A DNA stretch of 64,000 nucleotides from Rhizobiales bacterium YIM 77505 (GTDB lineage Bacteria; Pseudomonadota; Alphaproteobacteria; Rhizobiales; Beijerinckiaceae). The position numbers were made by a program, and so were the translations under genes. How positions within the stretch are numbered: the stretch's first letter is position 1; every line of letters begins with the position of its first letter. Under the pieces are notes generated by a model, which saw only the letters and a list, made by a program, of their open reading frames with translations, was not told the origin of the DNA and ran no database searches. Positions 8,361-16,904 of the stretch are shown in pieces. The stretch covers positions 3,829,501 to 3,893,500 of the forward strand of contig JQNH01000001.1 of assembly GCA_000745135.1 (NCBI GenBank), written 5' to 3'.

Positions 8361-10562
8361 TCATTTCTGTACGGTCACGGTGAGATCGCCGCGACGCTTC
8401 AACACGTTCACCGTGACGTCGTCTCCATGCCGGAAGAGGCGCAGGTCGACGCTCGAGCGGCCGATGCGCAGGTCGCGGATGACAAGCTCATCGAGGAAGC
8501 CGGGCAGGACCGGGTCGATGAAGCGGATTTCATTGTCGCGGTGGCTCATCTCCAGCCCGAGACAGGCGGCGAGAAGGCCAAGCGGCGCCGCCGCCGCCCA
8601 GGCTTGCGGCGCGCAGGCGACGGGATAGGCAGTGGGCCCCCGATGCTGCCGGCGCAGGAAGCCGCAGAACAGCTCGGGCAGCCGGCGCTGGTCCTGATAG
8701 ATCGCCGCCCGGATGATTGCGTCGAACACGCGCACCGCCTCCCGCTTCAGGCCGTAGCGGGCAAAGCCAAGGGCGATGAGGGCGTTGTCGTGCGGCCATA
8801 CGGAGCCGTTGTGATAGGACATCGGATTGTAGCGCGCCTCGCCGAGCGCCAGGGTCCGGATGCCCCAGCCGCTGAACCCTTCCGGGTCCATGAGCGCGCG
8901 GGCGACCCGTCGTGCCCGATCCGGCGCGGCGATCCCGGTGAAAAGGGCGTGCCCGGCATTGGAGCTGCGCACGCGGCAGGGACGCTTTTCGCCGTCGAGC
9001 GCAAGGGCATAGGTCTGGATGTCGTCGCACCAGAAGGCCGCATCGAAGCGCCGTCGCAGGCTCTTGGCCTCCTTGCGAAGCCGCGCCGCGAGCTCGTCGC
9101 GTCCGAACGCCGCCGCGACCTTGGCGATCAAGCGCTTCGCCGCATAGACGTAGCCCTGGACCTCGCACAGCGCGATCGGCCCCTGTGCCCCGCTGCCATC
9201 GGCGTGAAAGACGGCATCGTGGGAGTCCTTCCAGCCCTGATTGGCAAGGCCCTGCTCGGTCTCCCGATGGTATTCGACGAAGCCGTCCCCGTCGCGATCG
9301 CCATACTGGTCGATCCAGCGCAGGGCCGCTTCGATGTTGGGCCAGATTTCGGAGAGGGTGTCCCGGTCGCCGGTCCGTTCGAAATACAGGCCCGCCAGCA
9401 TGAGAAACAGCGGCGTGGCATCGACGGTGCCATAGTAGAAGCCGAACGGCACCTCCCCGAGGCGCGCCATCTCCCCGAGGCGGCGTTCGTGCACGATCTT
9501 GCCGGGCTCGGCATCGGCCTGCGGATCGAACGCGGTGGCCTGGGTCGCCGCCAGCAACCGCAGCACGCCGCGGGCGACGGCCGGATCGACCCACAGCATC
9601 AGCATGGCGGTGATGATGCCGTCGCGCCCGAACACGGTGCTGTACCAAGGGATGCCCGCATAAGGATAGGGCCCGTGCTCGGTGCGGGTGATCAAGGTGT
9701 AGAGGTCGGCGGTGGCGCGGGTGATGACCTCGTTGAAGAGCTCGTTCGAACTCGTCACGGTCGCCATGCCGCGGGTCGACGCCCGCCGCGCCCGGCGCGT
9801 GTCGCGATAGGCGAGGAAGAAGTCGTTCGGTTGCGCAGCCTCCCCCTCCCCGCATCCGACGGTCACGAACAGGGCCGTCTGCTCCTGCGGCTCAAGCTCG
9901 ATGTCGAAGCTGGCCTCGTTCGGATGAAGCCGCGTCGGCTCGGGCCTGAAGGTCAAGACCGTCCGCCGCTCGACCTGATCGAGGCCCAGATAGCGGAACT
10001 CCACCTGGTTCGGGCCGATGACGGCCGCGGTCTCGGAGCCGCGCCGCCGGCGGGTGGCGCCGCGCACCTCGAAGAGGTCGCGGAAGTCGGCCCCGAACAG
10101 AAAATCGATCCGCAGCCGGCGGGTCCGGTCGCCGTAATTGCGGATGCCGAGGCGTTCGTAGCACACCCCGTGCCACAGGAACTTGGTGCGCTCGAGAAAG
10201 ATGGTGTCCCGCGGCAGCGCCTCCCCCGCCCCCACGGCCATGTCGGGATTGGTGAGATCGACCGAGAGGGCCGTCTTGTTCTCATGGGCGACGGAGCTCA
10301 GGAGCAGCGGACGCTTGCCGTTGATGCGCAGCTCGAAATGGGACAGGTAGCGGGTGTCGCGGAAGAAGAGGCCCTCCGGCGTGTCCCGGATGGTGCCGAT
10401 GTCGCCATAGCTGTCGAGCACGGCAAAGGCGTCGCCGTGCTTCAAGTTGCGCAAGGCGCGCTCGACGAGCGAGGTCTGCGCCTCGATCCCATGCTCGGAG
10501 GCACGAGGCATCTCCGGCACGGCCGGCGGCTGTTTCACGAGTTTGAGAGCGCTTTCCGTCAT
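8361..10562 (-). CDS. Amylo-alpha-1,6-glucosidase (glycogen-debranching-type)
   Basis: A 733-residue protein with an N-terminal GDE_N_bis domain (FFRDTRYLSHFELRING) and a C-terminal (alpha/alpha)6 glucosidase barrel (GIPWYSTVFGRDGIITAM, YHNGSVWPHDNALIA). The family hydrolyses alpha-1,6 or related glucosidic bonds in storage or stress saccharides. No signal peptide is seen, so it is probably cytoplasmic. It follows a glycosyltransferase by 87 bases on the same strand; the pairing recurs in rhizobia and relatives (established knowledge of the family). No glycogen synthase, branching enzyme or ADP-glucose pyrophosphorylase is nearby, so glycogen itself may not be the substrate. Confidence 0.9.
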   Translation of the reverse strand: MTESALKLVKQPPAVPEMPRASEHGIEAQTSLVERALRNLKHGDAFAVLDSYGDIGTIRDTPEGLFFRDTRYLSHFELRINGKRPLLLSSVAHENKTALSVDLTNPDMAVGAGEALPRDTIFLERTKFLWHGVCYERLGIRNYGDRTRRLRIDFLFGADFRDLFEVRGATRRRRGSETAAVIGPNQVEFRYLGLDQVERRTVLTFRPEPTRLHPNEASFDIELEPQEQTALFVTVGCGEGEAAQPNDFFLAYRDTRRARRASTRGMATVTSSNELFNEVITRATADLYTLITRTEHGPYPYAGIPWYSTVFGRDGIITAMLMLWVDPAVARGVLRLLAATQATAFDPQADAEPGKIVHERRLGEMARLGEVPFGFYYGTVDATPLFLMLAGLYFERTGDRDTLSEIWPNIEAALRWIDQYGDRDGDGFVEYHRETEQGLANQGWKDSHDAVFHADGSGAQGPIALCEVQGYVYAAKRLIAKVAAAFGRDELAARLRKEAKSLRRRFDAAFWCDDIQTYALALDGEKRPCRVRSSNAGHALFTGIAAPDRARRVARALMDPEGFSGWGIRTLALGEARYNPMSYHNGSVWPHDNALIALGFARYGLKREAVRVFDAIIRAAIYQDQRRLPELFCGFLRRQHRGPTAYPVACAPQAWAAAAPLGLLAACLGLEMSHRDNEIRFIDPVLPGFLDELVIRDLRIGRSSVDLRLFRHGDDVTVNVLKRRGDLTVTVQK

Positions 10563-10649
10563 GCCGATGTCCCCCGAAGGGGCGAGGCGTCCATCCGGGC
10601 GATTCGCGCCTCCGCCCCCTGCGGCATGGCGCAGGAGATCTGCGCCCTT

Positions 10650-11711
10650 CTAAGCGACTTCCAACTCCTCGATCAGGCGAGATTTGGGCGGGGCGAGGAG
10701 CCGTTCGTAGGCGTCGAGGTAGTCCTTTGCCATTCGGGAGGCCGTGAAGCGAGCCTCGAAATAAGCCCGCACGGCGCCGCGGTCGAGCAAGGGTGCCCGC
10801 TCCACGGCAGCCACCGCGGCCTCGATCGAATTGACGATGAAGCCGGAAACGCCGTCCGCCACGATTTCCGGCACAGAGCCGCGGCGCCAGGCGATCACCG
10901 GAGTTCCGACCGACATGGCCTCGATCATGACAAGGCCGAACGGTTCAGGCCAGTCGATGGGGAACAACAGCGCAAGAGCGTTGCCGAGAAAGTCCCGCTT
11001 CTCGCGCTCGTTGATCTCGCCGATGAACTCGATCAGGGGATGGTCGAGGAGCGGCTTCACGCGTTCCTCGAAATAGCTGAGGTCCGCGCGGTCGACCTTG
11101 GCGGCGATCTTGAGGGGAATGCCGGCCCGCTTTGCGATCTCGATCGCCCGGTCGGGCCCCTTTTCCGGCGAGATGCGGCCAAGGAAGGCGAGATAATCGC
11201 CCCCGCGAGGGTTGAAGGGCAGGAGGCTCGGGGGCAGGCCGTGATACACGGTGGCAAGCCAGTTGAGGCCCGGCGGCATCGGCGCCCTTTGGCTGTCCGA
11301 GATCGAGACCAGCGGCATTTCCGGGAAGACGCGGAAAACCGGTTGGATGTCAGGAAGATCGAGCCGTCCATGCAGCGTCGTCAGGCATTTGTGCGCCATG
11401 TCCCGGAAGAGGACGTGCTGGAGGAGGTCGACATGGAAATGGAGGACGTCGAACTCGTCCGCCCGCTGCCGCACTTCGTCCAGCATCACGAGATGCGACG
11501 CGGTGTGGTCGCGAACGCCCGCAAGGCGCAGGCCGCGCGGGGCGCACGGGACAAGCTCCGCGGAGGTCTTAGAGTCGCCGCTCGCGAACAAGGTGACCTC
11601 GTGTCCGCGGGCGACAAGCTCTTCCGTCAGCCAGGAAACGACTCGTTCGGTGCCGCCGTAGAGCTTGGGCGGAACGCTCTCGGCAAGCGGGGCGATCTGG
11701 GCAATGCGCAT
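10650..11711 (-). CDS. Glycosyltransferase family 4 protein
   Basis: A 353-residue GT-B retaining glycosyltransferase. The N-terminal nucleotide-binding half starts MRIAQIAPLAESVPPKLYGG. The C-terminal donor-binding half contains FLGRISPEKGPDRAI, and the E-x7-E-type segment appears as PEPFGLVMIEAMSVGTPVIA. A reading from 11765 adds 18 residues without support; MRIAQIAPL at 11711 is the usual family start. The gene lies upstream of the debranching-type glucosidase and is probably co-transcribed, suggesting synthesis and turnover of one glucoside or oligosaccharide. The sugar donor is not identifiable. Confidence 0.9.
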   Translation of the reverse strand: MRIAQIAPLAESVPPKLYGGTERVVSWLTEELVARGHEVTLFASGDSKTSAELVPCAPRGLRLAGVRDHTASHLVMLDEVRQRADEFDVLHFHVDLLQHVLFRDMAHKCLTTLHGRLDLPDIQPVFRVFPEMPLVSISDSQRAPMPPGLNWLATVYHGLPPSLLPFNPRGGDYLAFLGRISPEKGPDRAIEIAKRAGIPLKIAAKVDRADLSYFEERVKPLLDHPLIEFIGEINEREKRDFLGNALALLFPIDWPEPFGLVMIEAMSVGTPVIAWRRGSVPEIVADGVSGFIVNSIEAAVAAVERAPLLDRGAVRAYFEARFTASRMAKDYLDAYERLLAPPKSRLIEELEVA

Positions 11712-11970
11712 TGGTCGGGTTCGATGTTGGAATGCCGTTGAACGGCTGTGATATAGGTGACGCAACCCACCGCAGTGAACATCTCAAGCCGTCCGGAGTT
11801 CCCGTCGGATGGCCTCGCCGGAGCGTGCCGGCGCGAGCGGAAGGGGGGGCTCCTGATCAGCCCCCATCCTGGCAAGAGCTCGGGCTGGACTCGGCCGCCG
11901 CGACCTGCCACGACCATGTGGTTGTCAGATGGTGGCCTTGTCCACCGAGCGCGCCCGCTTCTGCTCGTCG

Positions 11971-12744
11971 ATGAAACGCTCCGAATTCCGCCTCCGCCTT
12001 GCCCCTTGGCTCTTCACGGCCGGATTCTTCCTCCTGTGGGAGCTCGCCTGCCGGATCTTCAGGATCTCGAGCTTCATCCTGCCGCCGCCGACCCTCATCC
12101 TCGAGGCGATGTGGCAGTTTCGGAGCCAGCTCCTCTTTCATTCGGCCCATACGCTGTGGATGACCCTGGCCGGCTTCGGGCTGGCGATCCTGCTCGGCCT
12201 CGCGCTCGGCATTGCGGTCGGCGCCTCCCGTTTGATCCAGGTCGGCACCTATCCGCTGCTCATCGGCTTCAACGCTATTCCGAAGGTGGCGGTGGTGCCG
12301 ATCCTGGTCATCTGGTTCGGCGTCGGCTGGCTGCCGCCGGTGCTCACCGCTTTCCTGATCTCCTTTTTCCCCATCGTCGTGAACGTGGCGACGGGCATTG
12401 CGACGATCGAGCCCGAGACCGAGGATGTCTTGCGGGCGCTCGGCGCCTCCAAGGGCGACATCGTCCGGAAAGTGGGCATTCCGCGCGCGATGCCCTATTT
12501 CTTCGGTTCGCTGAAAGTGGCGATCACGCTCGCCTATGTCGGCTCGGTGATCGGCGAGTACAACGCGTCCAATGTCGGCGTCGGCAACCTCATGGCCCGC
12601 GCCTCGGCCGATTTCAACGTGCCGCTTCTCTTCGCGTCGCTGATGGCCCTCGCCGTCCTCGGCGTCGTCATCTACGCCGCCACGGTGGCGGTCGAGCGGC
12701 GCATGACGGGCTGGGCGCAACGCTCGAACTTCGCCGCGGCTTGA
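11971..12744 (+). CDS. ABC transporter permease, nitrate/sulfonate/taurine type, orphan
   Basis: Inner-membrane permease of about 257 residues in the BPD-transporter family (SsuC/TauC/NrtB-like). Six hydrophobic segments are visible. The EAA loop reads DVLRALGASKGDIVRKVGIP, followed by MPYFFGSLKVAITLAYVGSV. Neither the partner ATPase nor a periplasmic binding protein is adjacent, which is unusual because the three normally form one operon. ATG 11971 is chosen to give a short cytoplasmic N terminus; ATG 11929 would add 14 residues, and neither has a good ribosome site. Confidence 0.85.
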   Translation: MKRSEFRLRLAPWLFTAGFFLLWELACRIFRISSFILPPPTLILEAMWQFRSQLLFHSAHTLWMTLAGFGLAILLGLALGIAVGASRLIQVGTYPLLIGFNAIPKVAVVPILVIWFGVGWLPPVLTAFLISFFPIVVNVATGIATIEPETEDVLRALGASKGDIVRKVGIPRAMPYFFGSLKVAITLAYVGSVIGEYNASNVGVGNLMARASADFNVPLLFASLMALAVLGVVIYAATVAVERRMTGWAQRSNFAAA

Positions 12745-12868
12745 GGTCTTCCGGGTCAGGCTGGGGCTTCGGTGACAGGCTGGGCAACAGGCCGCCTTAA
12801 CCGTTTGTCCATTATGTCGGTGCCAGAACTGCCCGGGACGGGCCACCATAGCCGGGCTGCCGGTTGGA

Positions 12869-14038
12869 ATGCCGCTCGATGCGCCGACCTTGATGGTGAC
12901 CGCTGTCCTGGTGACGGCGATCACCGGCCTGCTTTTCCTGCTGTCCTGGAGTCAGACGCGGGCGGAAACGGCGCTTGCCTGGTGGGGCGCAAGTCATCTC
13001 GTCGGTGCGTTCGGGGCGAGCCTTCTCAGCGCGCGGGGGCTTATTTCAGACCTGCTCTCGATCGGTGTCGCCAACGCAAGCCTCATGCTGGCCTATGGCC
13101 TCATGTGGAACGGAGTGCGCGCTTTCGAACGAAAGCCCCTCTGGGTCGGCCTGTCGTTCCTGGGAGCCGCCGTCTGGAGCCTGGCCTGTTTCGTTCCTGC
13201 CTTCTACGCCTCGATCGAGGCTCGGGTGGTGCTGGCGGCCGGAACCGCCGGGGCCTATGCCGCGGCCGCGACCTTCGAGCTGTGGCGTGGGCGCAACGAA
13301 GCGCTGGTCTCCCGCTACCCGGCCCTGACCATCATGGCCGCCCACGCCCTGTTCTGCGCGTCCCGGGTGCCGCTCGCCATTCTTGTCCCGAGCGTCCCTG
13401 GGGTTGATCCCTTCAAGTCGTTCTGGGCTCCGATCCTCGCCCTCGAGGCCGTCCTTCATACGGTCACGCGCGCCTTCATCTTCATGGCCCTCACCAAGGA
13501 GCGCGCCGAGCACAAGCAGCGCCTTGCCGCGATGACCGACCCCCTCACGGGAGTCGCCAATCGCCGCGCCTTCACGGGTCAGGCGAAGGCGACGATGGCG
13601 TCCATGTCCGGACCGGCATCGCTGCTTCTGTTCGACATCGACCATTTCAAGCGCATCAACGACACCTATGGCCACGGGGTGGGCGACCTGGTCCTCATCG
13701 CGTTCAGCCGCATTGCCGGCGACGAGCTGCCGCCGCAGGCCGCGTTCGGCCGCCTCGGCGGCGAGGAGTTCGCCGCTGTCCTGCCGTCCGCCTTTGCAGG
13801 GGAGGTGACGGTCATCGCGAACAGGATCCGCAGCAGCTTTGCCGACACCCTCGCCGAGGGCGTCCCGGGGCTTTCCGTCTCGGTGAGCATCGGAATCGCA
13901 GCCTCCTCGGCAGGGGACGACCTGTCCGCGCTCCTCGCCCGAGCCGATGCGGCCCTCTACCGCGCGAAGCGGCTCGGACGCGACCGGGTCGAATGGGCGA
14001 GGCCTGCCCTCCTCCCGCCGGCGAGCATGGCCGCGTGA
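12869..14038 (+). CDS. Membrane-anchored diguanylate cyclase (GGDEF)
   Basis: A 389-residue signalling enzyme that makes cyclic di-GMP from two GTP. Residues 1-200 hold about six hydrophobic segments (an integral-membrane sensor of no named family). From about residue 225 comes the GGDEF domain: DPLTGVANRRAF, FDIDHFKRINDTYGH, and the signature GGEEF, which is the catalytically competent variant. The segment five residues before it (PQAA) does not match the RxxD inhibitory site, so product inhibition is probably absent. The gene is monocistronic between an ABC permease and an acyl-CoA synthetase. Confidence 0.92.
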   Translation: MPLDAPTLMVTAVLVTAITGLLFLLSWSQTRAETALAWWGASHLVGAFGASLLSARGLISDLLSIGVANASLMLAYGLMWNGVRAFERKPLWVGLSFLGAAVWSLACFVPAFYASIEARVVLAAGTAGAYAAAATFELWRGRNEALVSRYPALTIMAAHALFCASRVPLAILVPSVPGVDPFKSFWAPILALEAVLHTVTRAFIFMALTKERAEHKQRLAAMTDPLTGVANRRAFTGQAKATMASMSGPASLLLFDIDHFKRINDTYGHGVGDLVLIAFSRIAGDELPPQAAFGRLGGEEFAAVLPSAFAGEVTVIANRIRSSFADTLAEGVPGLSVSVSIGIAASSAGDDLSALLARADAALYRAKRLGRDRVEWARPALLPPASMAA

Positions 14039-14097
14039 GCGGATGGTCGTCTCTGCCGCCGTTGTCGCGACCGGCGGCGCTCTGGTAAGACGCGCCG

Positions 14098-15714
14098 ATG
14101 CTCGAGCCCGCCCCCGACTACGACAGCCTCGTCGCCCGCTTCCGCTGGATCATCCCCGAGCGCTACAACATCGGCGTCGACGTCAGCGACCGCTGGGCGG
14201 CGCGGGAGCCGGAGCGCCCGGCGATCCTCGATGTGGCCGCCGACGCAGGCATGACCGTCCTGACCTATGGCGCCCTGCGCGAGGCCTCGAACCGGCTCGC
14301 CAATGCTCTGCGCGCGCGCGGCATCGAACGGGGCGATCGGGTCGCGATCCTCCTGCCTCAGGGGCAGGCAGTGCCGATCGCCCATTGCGCCGTCTACAAG
14401 CTCGGCGCCATCGCCCTGCCGCTCGCGGCGCTGTTCGGCACCGACGCCATCAGCTACCGTCTGCGCGACGCCGGCGCCAAGGCGCTCATCACCAATGCCG
14501 CGGGCCTCGCCAAGCTTGCGGCGATCACGGACGACCTGAGCGCTCTCCAAGTGGTCATTTCCACCGATGGGCCCGACCGGGCGGCGGAAGGCCTGGCCGA
14601 GGTCCTGGAGCGCGCAAGCCCGGAGTTCGCGCCCGTCGACACCTCGCCGGACGACCCGGCGATGATGATCTACACCTCCGGCACCACCGGTCCGCCGAAG
14701 GGCGCGCTTCATGGGCATCGGGTGTTGCTCGGTCATCTGCCGGGAGTGCAGATGCCGCACGAGTTCCTGCCGCAGGAGGGGGACCGCCTTTGGACCCCAG
14801 CCGACTGGGCCTGGGCGGGCGGGCTCCTCAACGTGCTCCTGCCAGGACTGCATTTCGGCGTGCCGGTGATCGCGCGCAAATTCGAGAAGTTCGACCCGGA
14901 GGAAGCCTTCCGGCTGATGGCCGACCAGGGTGTCCGCAACACCTTCGTGCCGCCGACCGCCTTGCGCATGTTGCGCACGGTCCCCCGTCCCCGCGCACGC
15001 TTCGACCTTAAGCTCCGGACCATCGGTTCGGGAGGCGAGTCGCTCGGCGCCGAGACCTTCGCCTGGGGGCGGGAGGCGCTTGGGCTGTCCATCAACGAGT
15101 TCTACGGCCAGACCGAGTGCAACCTGGTGCTGTCGTCCTGCGCTGCCATCGGCGTGGCCAAGCCCGGTGCCATCGGCAAACCGGTGCCGGGCCACCAAGT
15201 GGCGGTGATCCGCCCCGACGGGACGCGCTGCGAGCCGGGCGAGCTCGGCCAGATCGCGGTCGCGCGGCCGGATCCCGTGATGTTCCTGGAATATTGGCGC
15301 AAGCCCGGCGCGACGCAGGCGAAGTTCATCGGCGCCTGGATGACCACCGGCGATCAGGGGATCACGGACGAGGAGGGCTATGTCCGCTTCGTTGGCCGCG
15401 ATGACGACGTGATCACGTCCTCCGGCTATCGCATCGGACCGGGCGAGATCGAGGACTGCCTCATCCGTCATCCCGCGGTGGCGCTCGCCGCGGTGGTCGG
15501 AAAGCCGGACCCGGTCCGCACCGAGATCGTCAAGGCCTTCGTGGTGCTGAAAGACGGCTACAGCCCCTCCGAGGCGCTTGCCGCCGACATCCAGAGCTTC
15601 GTGCGCTCGCGCCTGTCGGCGCATGAGTATCCGCGGGAGATCGCCTTCCGGGGCAGCCTCCCCCTCACCACCACCGGCAAGGTCATCCGCCGCCTCCTGC
15701 GGGAAGAGGCGTGA
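14098..15714 (+). CDS. Acyl-CoA synthetase (AMP-binding, medium-chain/AcsM-like)
   Basis: A 538-residue adenylate-forming enzyme that activates a carboxylic acid with ATP and joins it to CoA. Visible motifs are YTSGTTGPPKGALHGH (P-loop-like, about residues 191-206), NEFYGQTECNL (adenine/substrate loop), TGDQGITDEEGYVRFVGRDDD (A8 hinge with Asp) and TTTGKVIRRLLR with the catalytic Lys. The overall form resembles medium-chain or acetyl/butyryl synthetases rather than FadD long-chain enzymes. Start ATG 14098 follows the preceding gene by 59 bases. The exact acid is not predictable. Confidence 0.9.
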   Translation: MLEPAPDYDSLVARFRWIIPERYNIGVDVSDRWAAREPERPAILDVAADAGMTVLTYGALREASNRLANALRARGIERGDRVAILLPQGQAVPIAHCAVYKLGAIALPLAALFGTDAISYRLRDAGAKALITNAAGLAKLAAITDDLSALQVVISTDGPDRAAEGLAEVLERASPEFAPVDTSPDDPAMMIYTSGTTGPPKGALHGHRVLLGHLPGVQMPHEFLPQEGDRLWTPADWAWAGGLLNVLLPGLHFGVPVIARKFEKFDPEEAFRLMADQGVRNTFVPPTALRMLRTVPRPRARFDLKLRTIGSGGESLGAETFAWGREALGLSINEFYGQTECNLVLSSCAAIGVAKPGAIGKPVPGHQVAVIRPDGTRCEPGELGQIAVARPDPVMFLEYWRKPGATQAKFIGAWMTTGDQGITDEEGYVRFVGRDDDVITSSGYRIGPGEIEDCLIRHPAVALAAVVGKPDPVRTEIVKAFVVLKDGYSPSEALAADIQSFVRSRLSAHEYPREIAFRGSLPLTTTGKVIRRLLREEA

Positions 15715-15745
15715 GCCGGCAGCGGCTCCGGCCGTCTGCCCTGGT

Positions 15746-16903
15746 TCAAGACCCGCGTGGCAGGGCGAGGGGGTTGTCGGCGAGCGCCGCGGCATCCGGC
15801 TCGTCGATCGCCGGCTCGCCCAGGAAGGCGCGCCACAGGCGCTCGACGAACGCCTTGTCGAGGTCCTTGACGATGAAGACGAGCCGGCTGCGGCGGTCTT
15901 CGTCGGGCCAGCGCGGCAGGAGCGCCGGCACGTGGACGACATGTTGCACGCCATGGATGACGACCGGCCGGTCCGGCTCCTCGGCGAGGTCCACGAGGCC
16001 TTTGACGCGCAAGAGCTTCGGCCCGTGGGCGGAGCGCAAAAGATCGAGGAACAGATCGAACGCCCCGCGGCCGATCGGCCTGTCGCTCGTCAGCACGAAA
16101 GCGCGGATGCGCTCGTCGTGGCGGTTGACGTCGTGATGGCGATGGTCATGGTCATGATCGTGGGGCGCGTGGCGGTGATCATGATCGCGCCGCTCCGCCG
16201 CCTCCACGGCCTCCGCCTTGAGCCAGGCGCGCACATCGGCGATCTTGCCCTCCAGGTCGAACAGGCCTGAGCCCACTAAGGCCGAGGCCGGCGCGGCCCC
16301 ATTGACCGCTTCGATGATTGGCGCGCCCGGGTTGAGCGCCCGCAGCCGGGCGCGCAAGGCCGCAAGGCGCTCGGATGCTTCCTCGCCGAGGAGGTCGGCC
16401 TTGGTCACCACCAAGCGGTCGGCGACCGCCGCCTGCTTGAGAGCCTCCTCATGGGCGTCGAGCGTCGCCGGGCCGTTCACCGCGTCGACGACGGTGACGA
16501 TCCCTTCGAGCGCATAGCGCATCGACAGATAGGGGTGGTAGAGGAGCGCGTGCAGGATCGGCGCCGGATCGGCAAGCCCCGTGGTCTCGATGACGACCCG
16601 CTTGAAGGGCGTGATGCGGCCATTGTCGCGCCGTCGCAGCAGGTCCTCGAGGGTGGCGATCAGGTCTCCGCGGACCGTGCAGCAGAGGCATCCGGCCGAC
16701 AGGAGGATCATGTCGTCCGCGACCGTCTCGATCAGGAGGTGATCGAGCCCGATCTCACCGAACTCGTTGACGATCACCACCGTGTCCGCAAGCGCCGGAT
16801 CGCGCAGGAGGTGGTTGAGCAGGGTCGTCTTGCCCGCGCCGAGGAAGCCGGTGAGGACGGTCAGGGGGAGCGGAGCCGGCGGCCCCGGAGGCGTTACGGT
16901 CAT
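15746..16903 (-). CDS. CobW/COG0523 family GTP-binding metallochaperone, His-rich
   Basis: A 385-residue G3E GTPase. It has Walker A GFLGAGKT (residues 19-26), the metal-binding CxCC motif GCLCCT (Cys 72, 74, 75) and a guanine-specificity TKAD. A His/Asp-rich linker (DHDHRHAPHDHDHDHRHHD) precedes the CobW C-terminal domain. COG0523 proteins deliver Zn, Co or other metals; the His run suggests a zinc or nickel/cobalt store. ATG 16903 lies one base after the stop of the DMT transporter, so the two are translationally coupled. A longer N-terminal reading to 17107 is low-complexity and rejected. No Zur box was recognised. Confidence 0.9.
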   Translation of the reverse strand: MTVTPPGPPAPLPLTVLTGFLGAGKTTLLNHLLRDPALADTVVIVNEFGEIGLDHLLIETVADDMILLSAGCLCCTVRGDLIATLEDLLRRRDNGRITPFKRVVIETTGLADPAPILHALLYHPYLSMRYALEGIVTVVDAVNGPATLDAHEEALKQAAVADRLVVTKADLLGEEASERLAALRARLRALNPGAPIIEAVNGAAPASALVGSGLFDLEGKIADVRAWLKAEAVEAAERRDHDHRHAPHDHDHDHRHHDVNRHDERIRAFVLTSDRPIGRGAFDLFLDLLRSAHGPKLLRVKGLVDLAEEPDRPVVIHGVQHVVHVPALLPRWPDEDRRSRLVFIVKDLDKAFVERLWRAFLGEPAIDEPDAAALADNPLALPRGS

Positions 16904-16904
16904 G

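Noticed and set aside
8193-11741. A plus-strand open frame of 1182 codons
   Set aside because: It runs antisense to the debranching enzyme and the glycosyltransferase and through the gap between them. Long antisense frames are common in G+C-rich genes; no domain or ribosome site.
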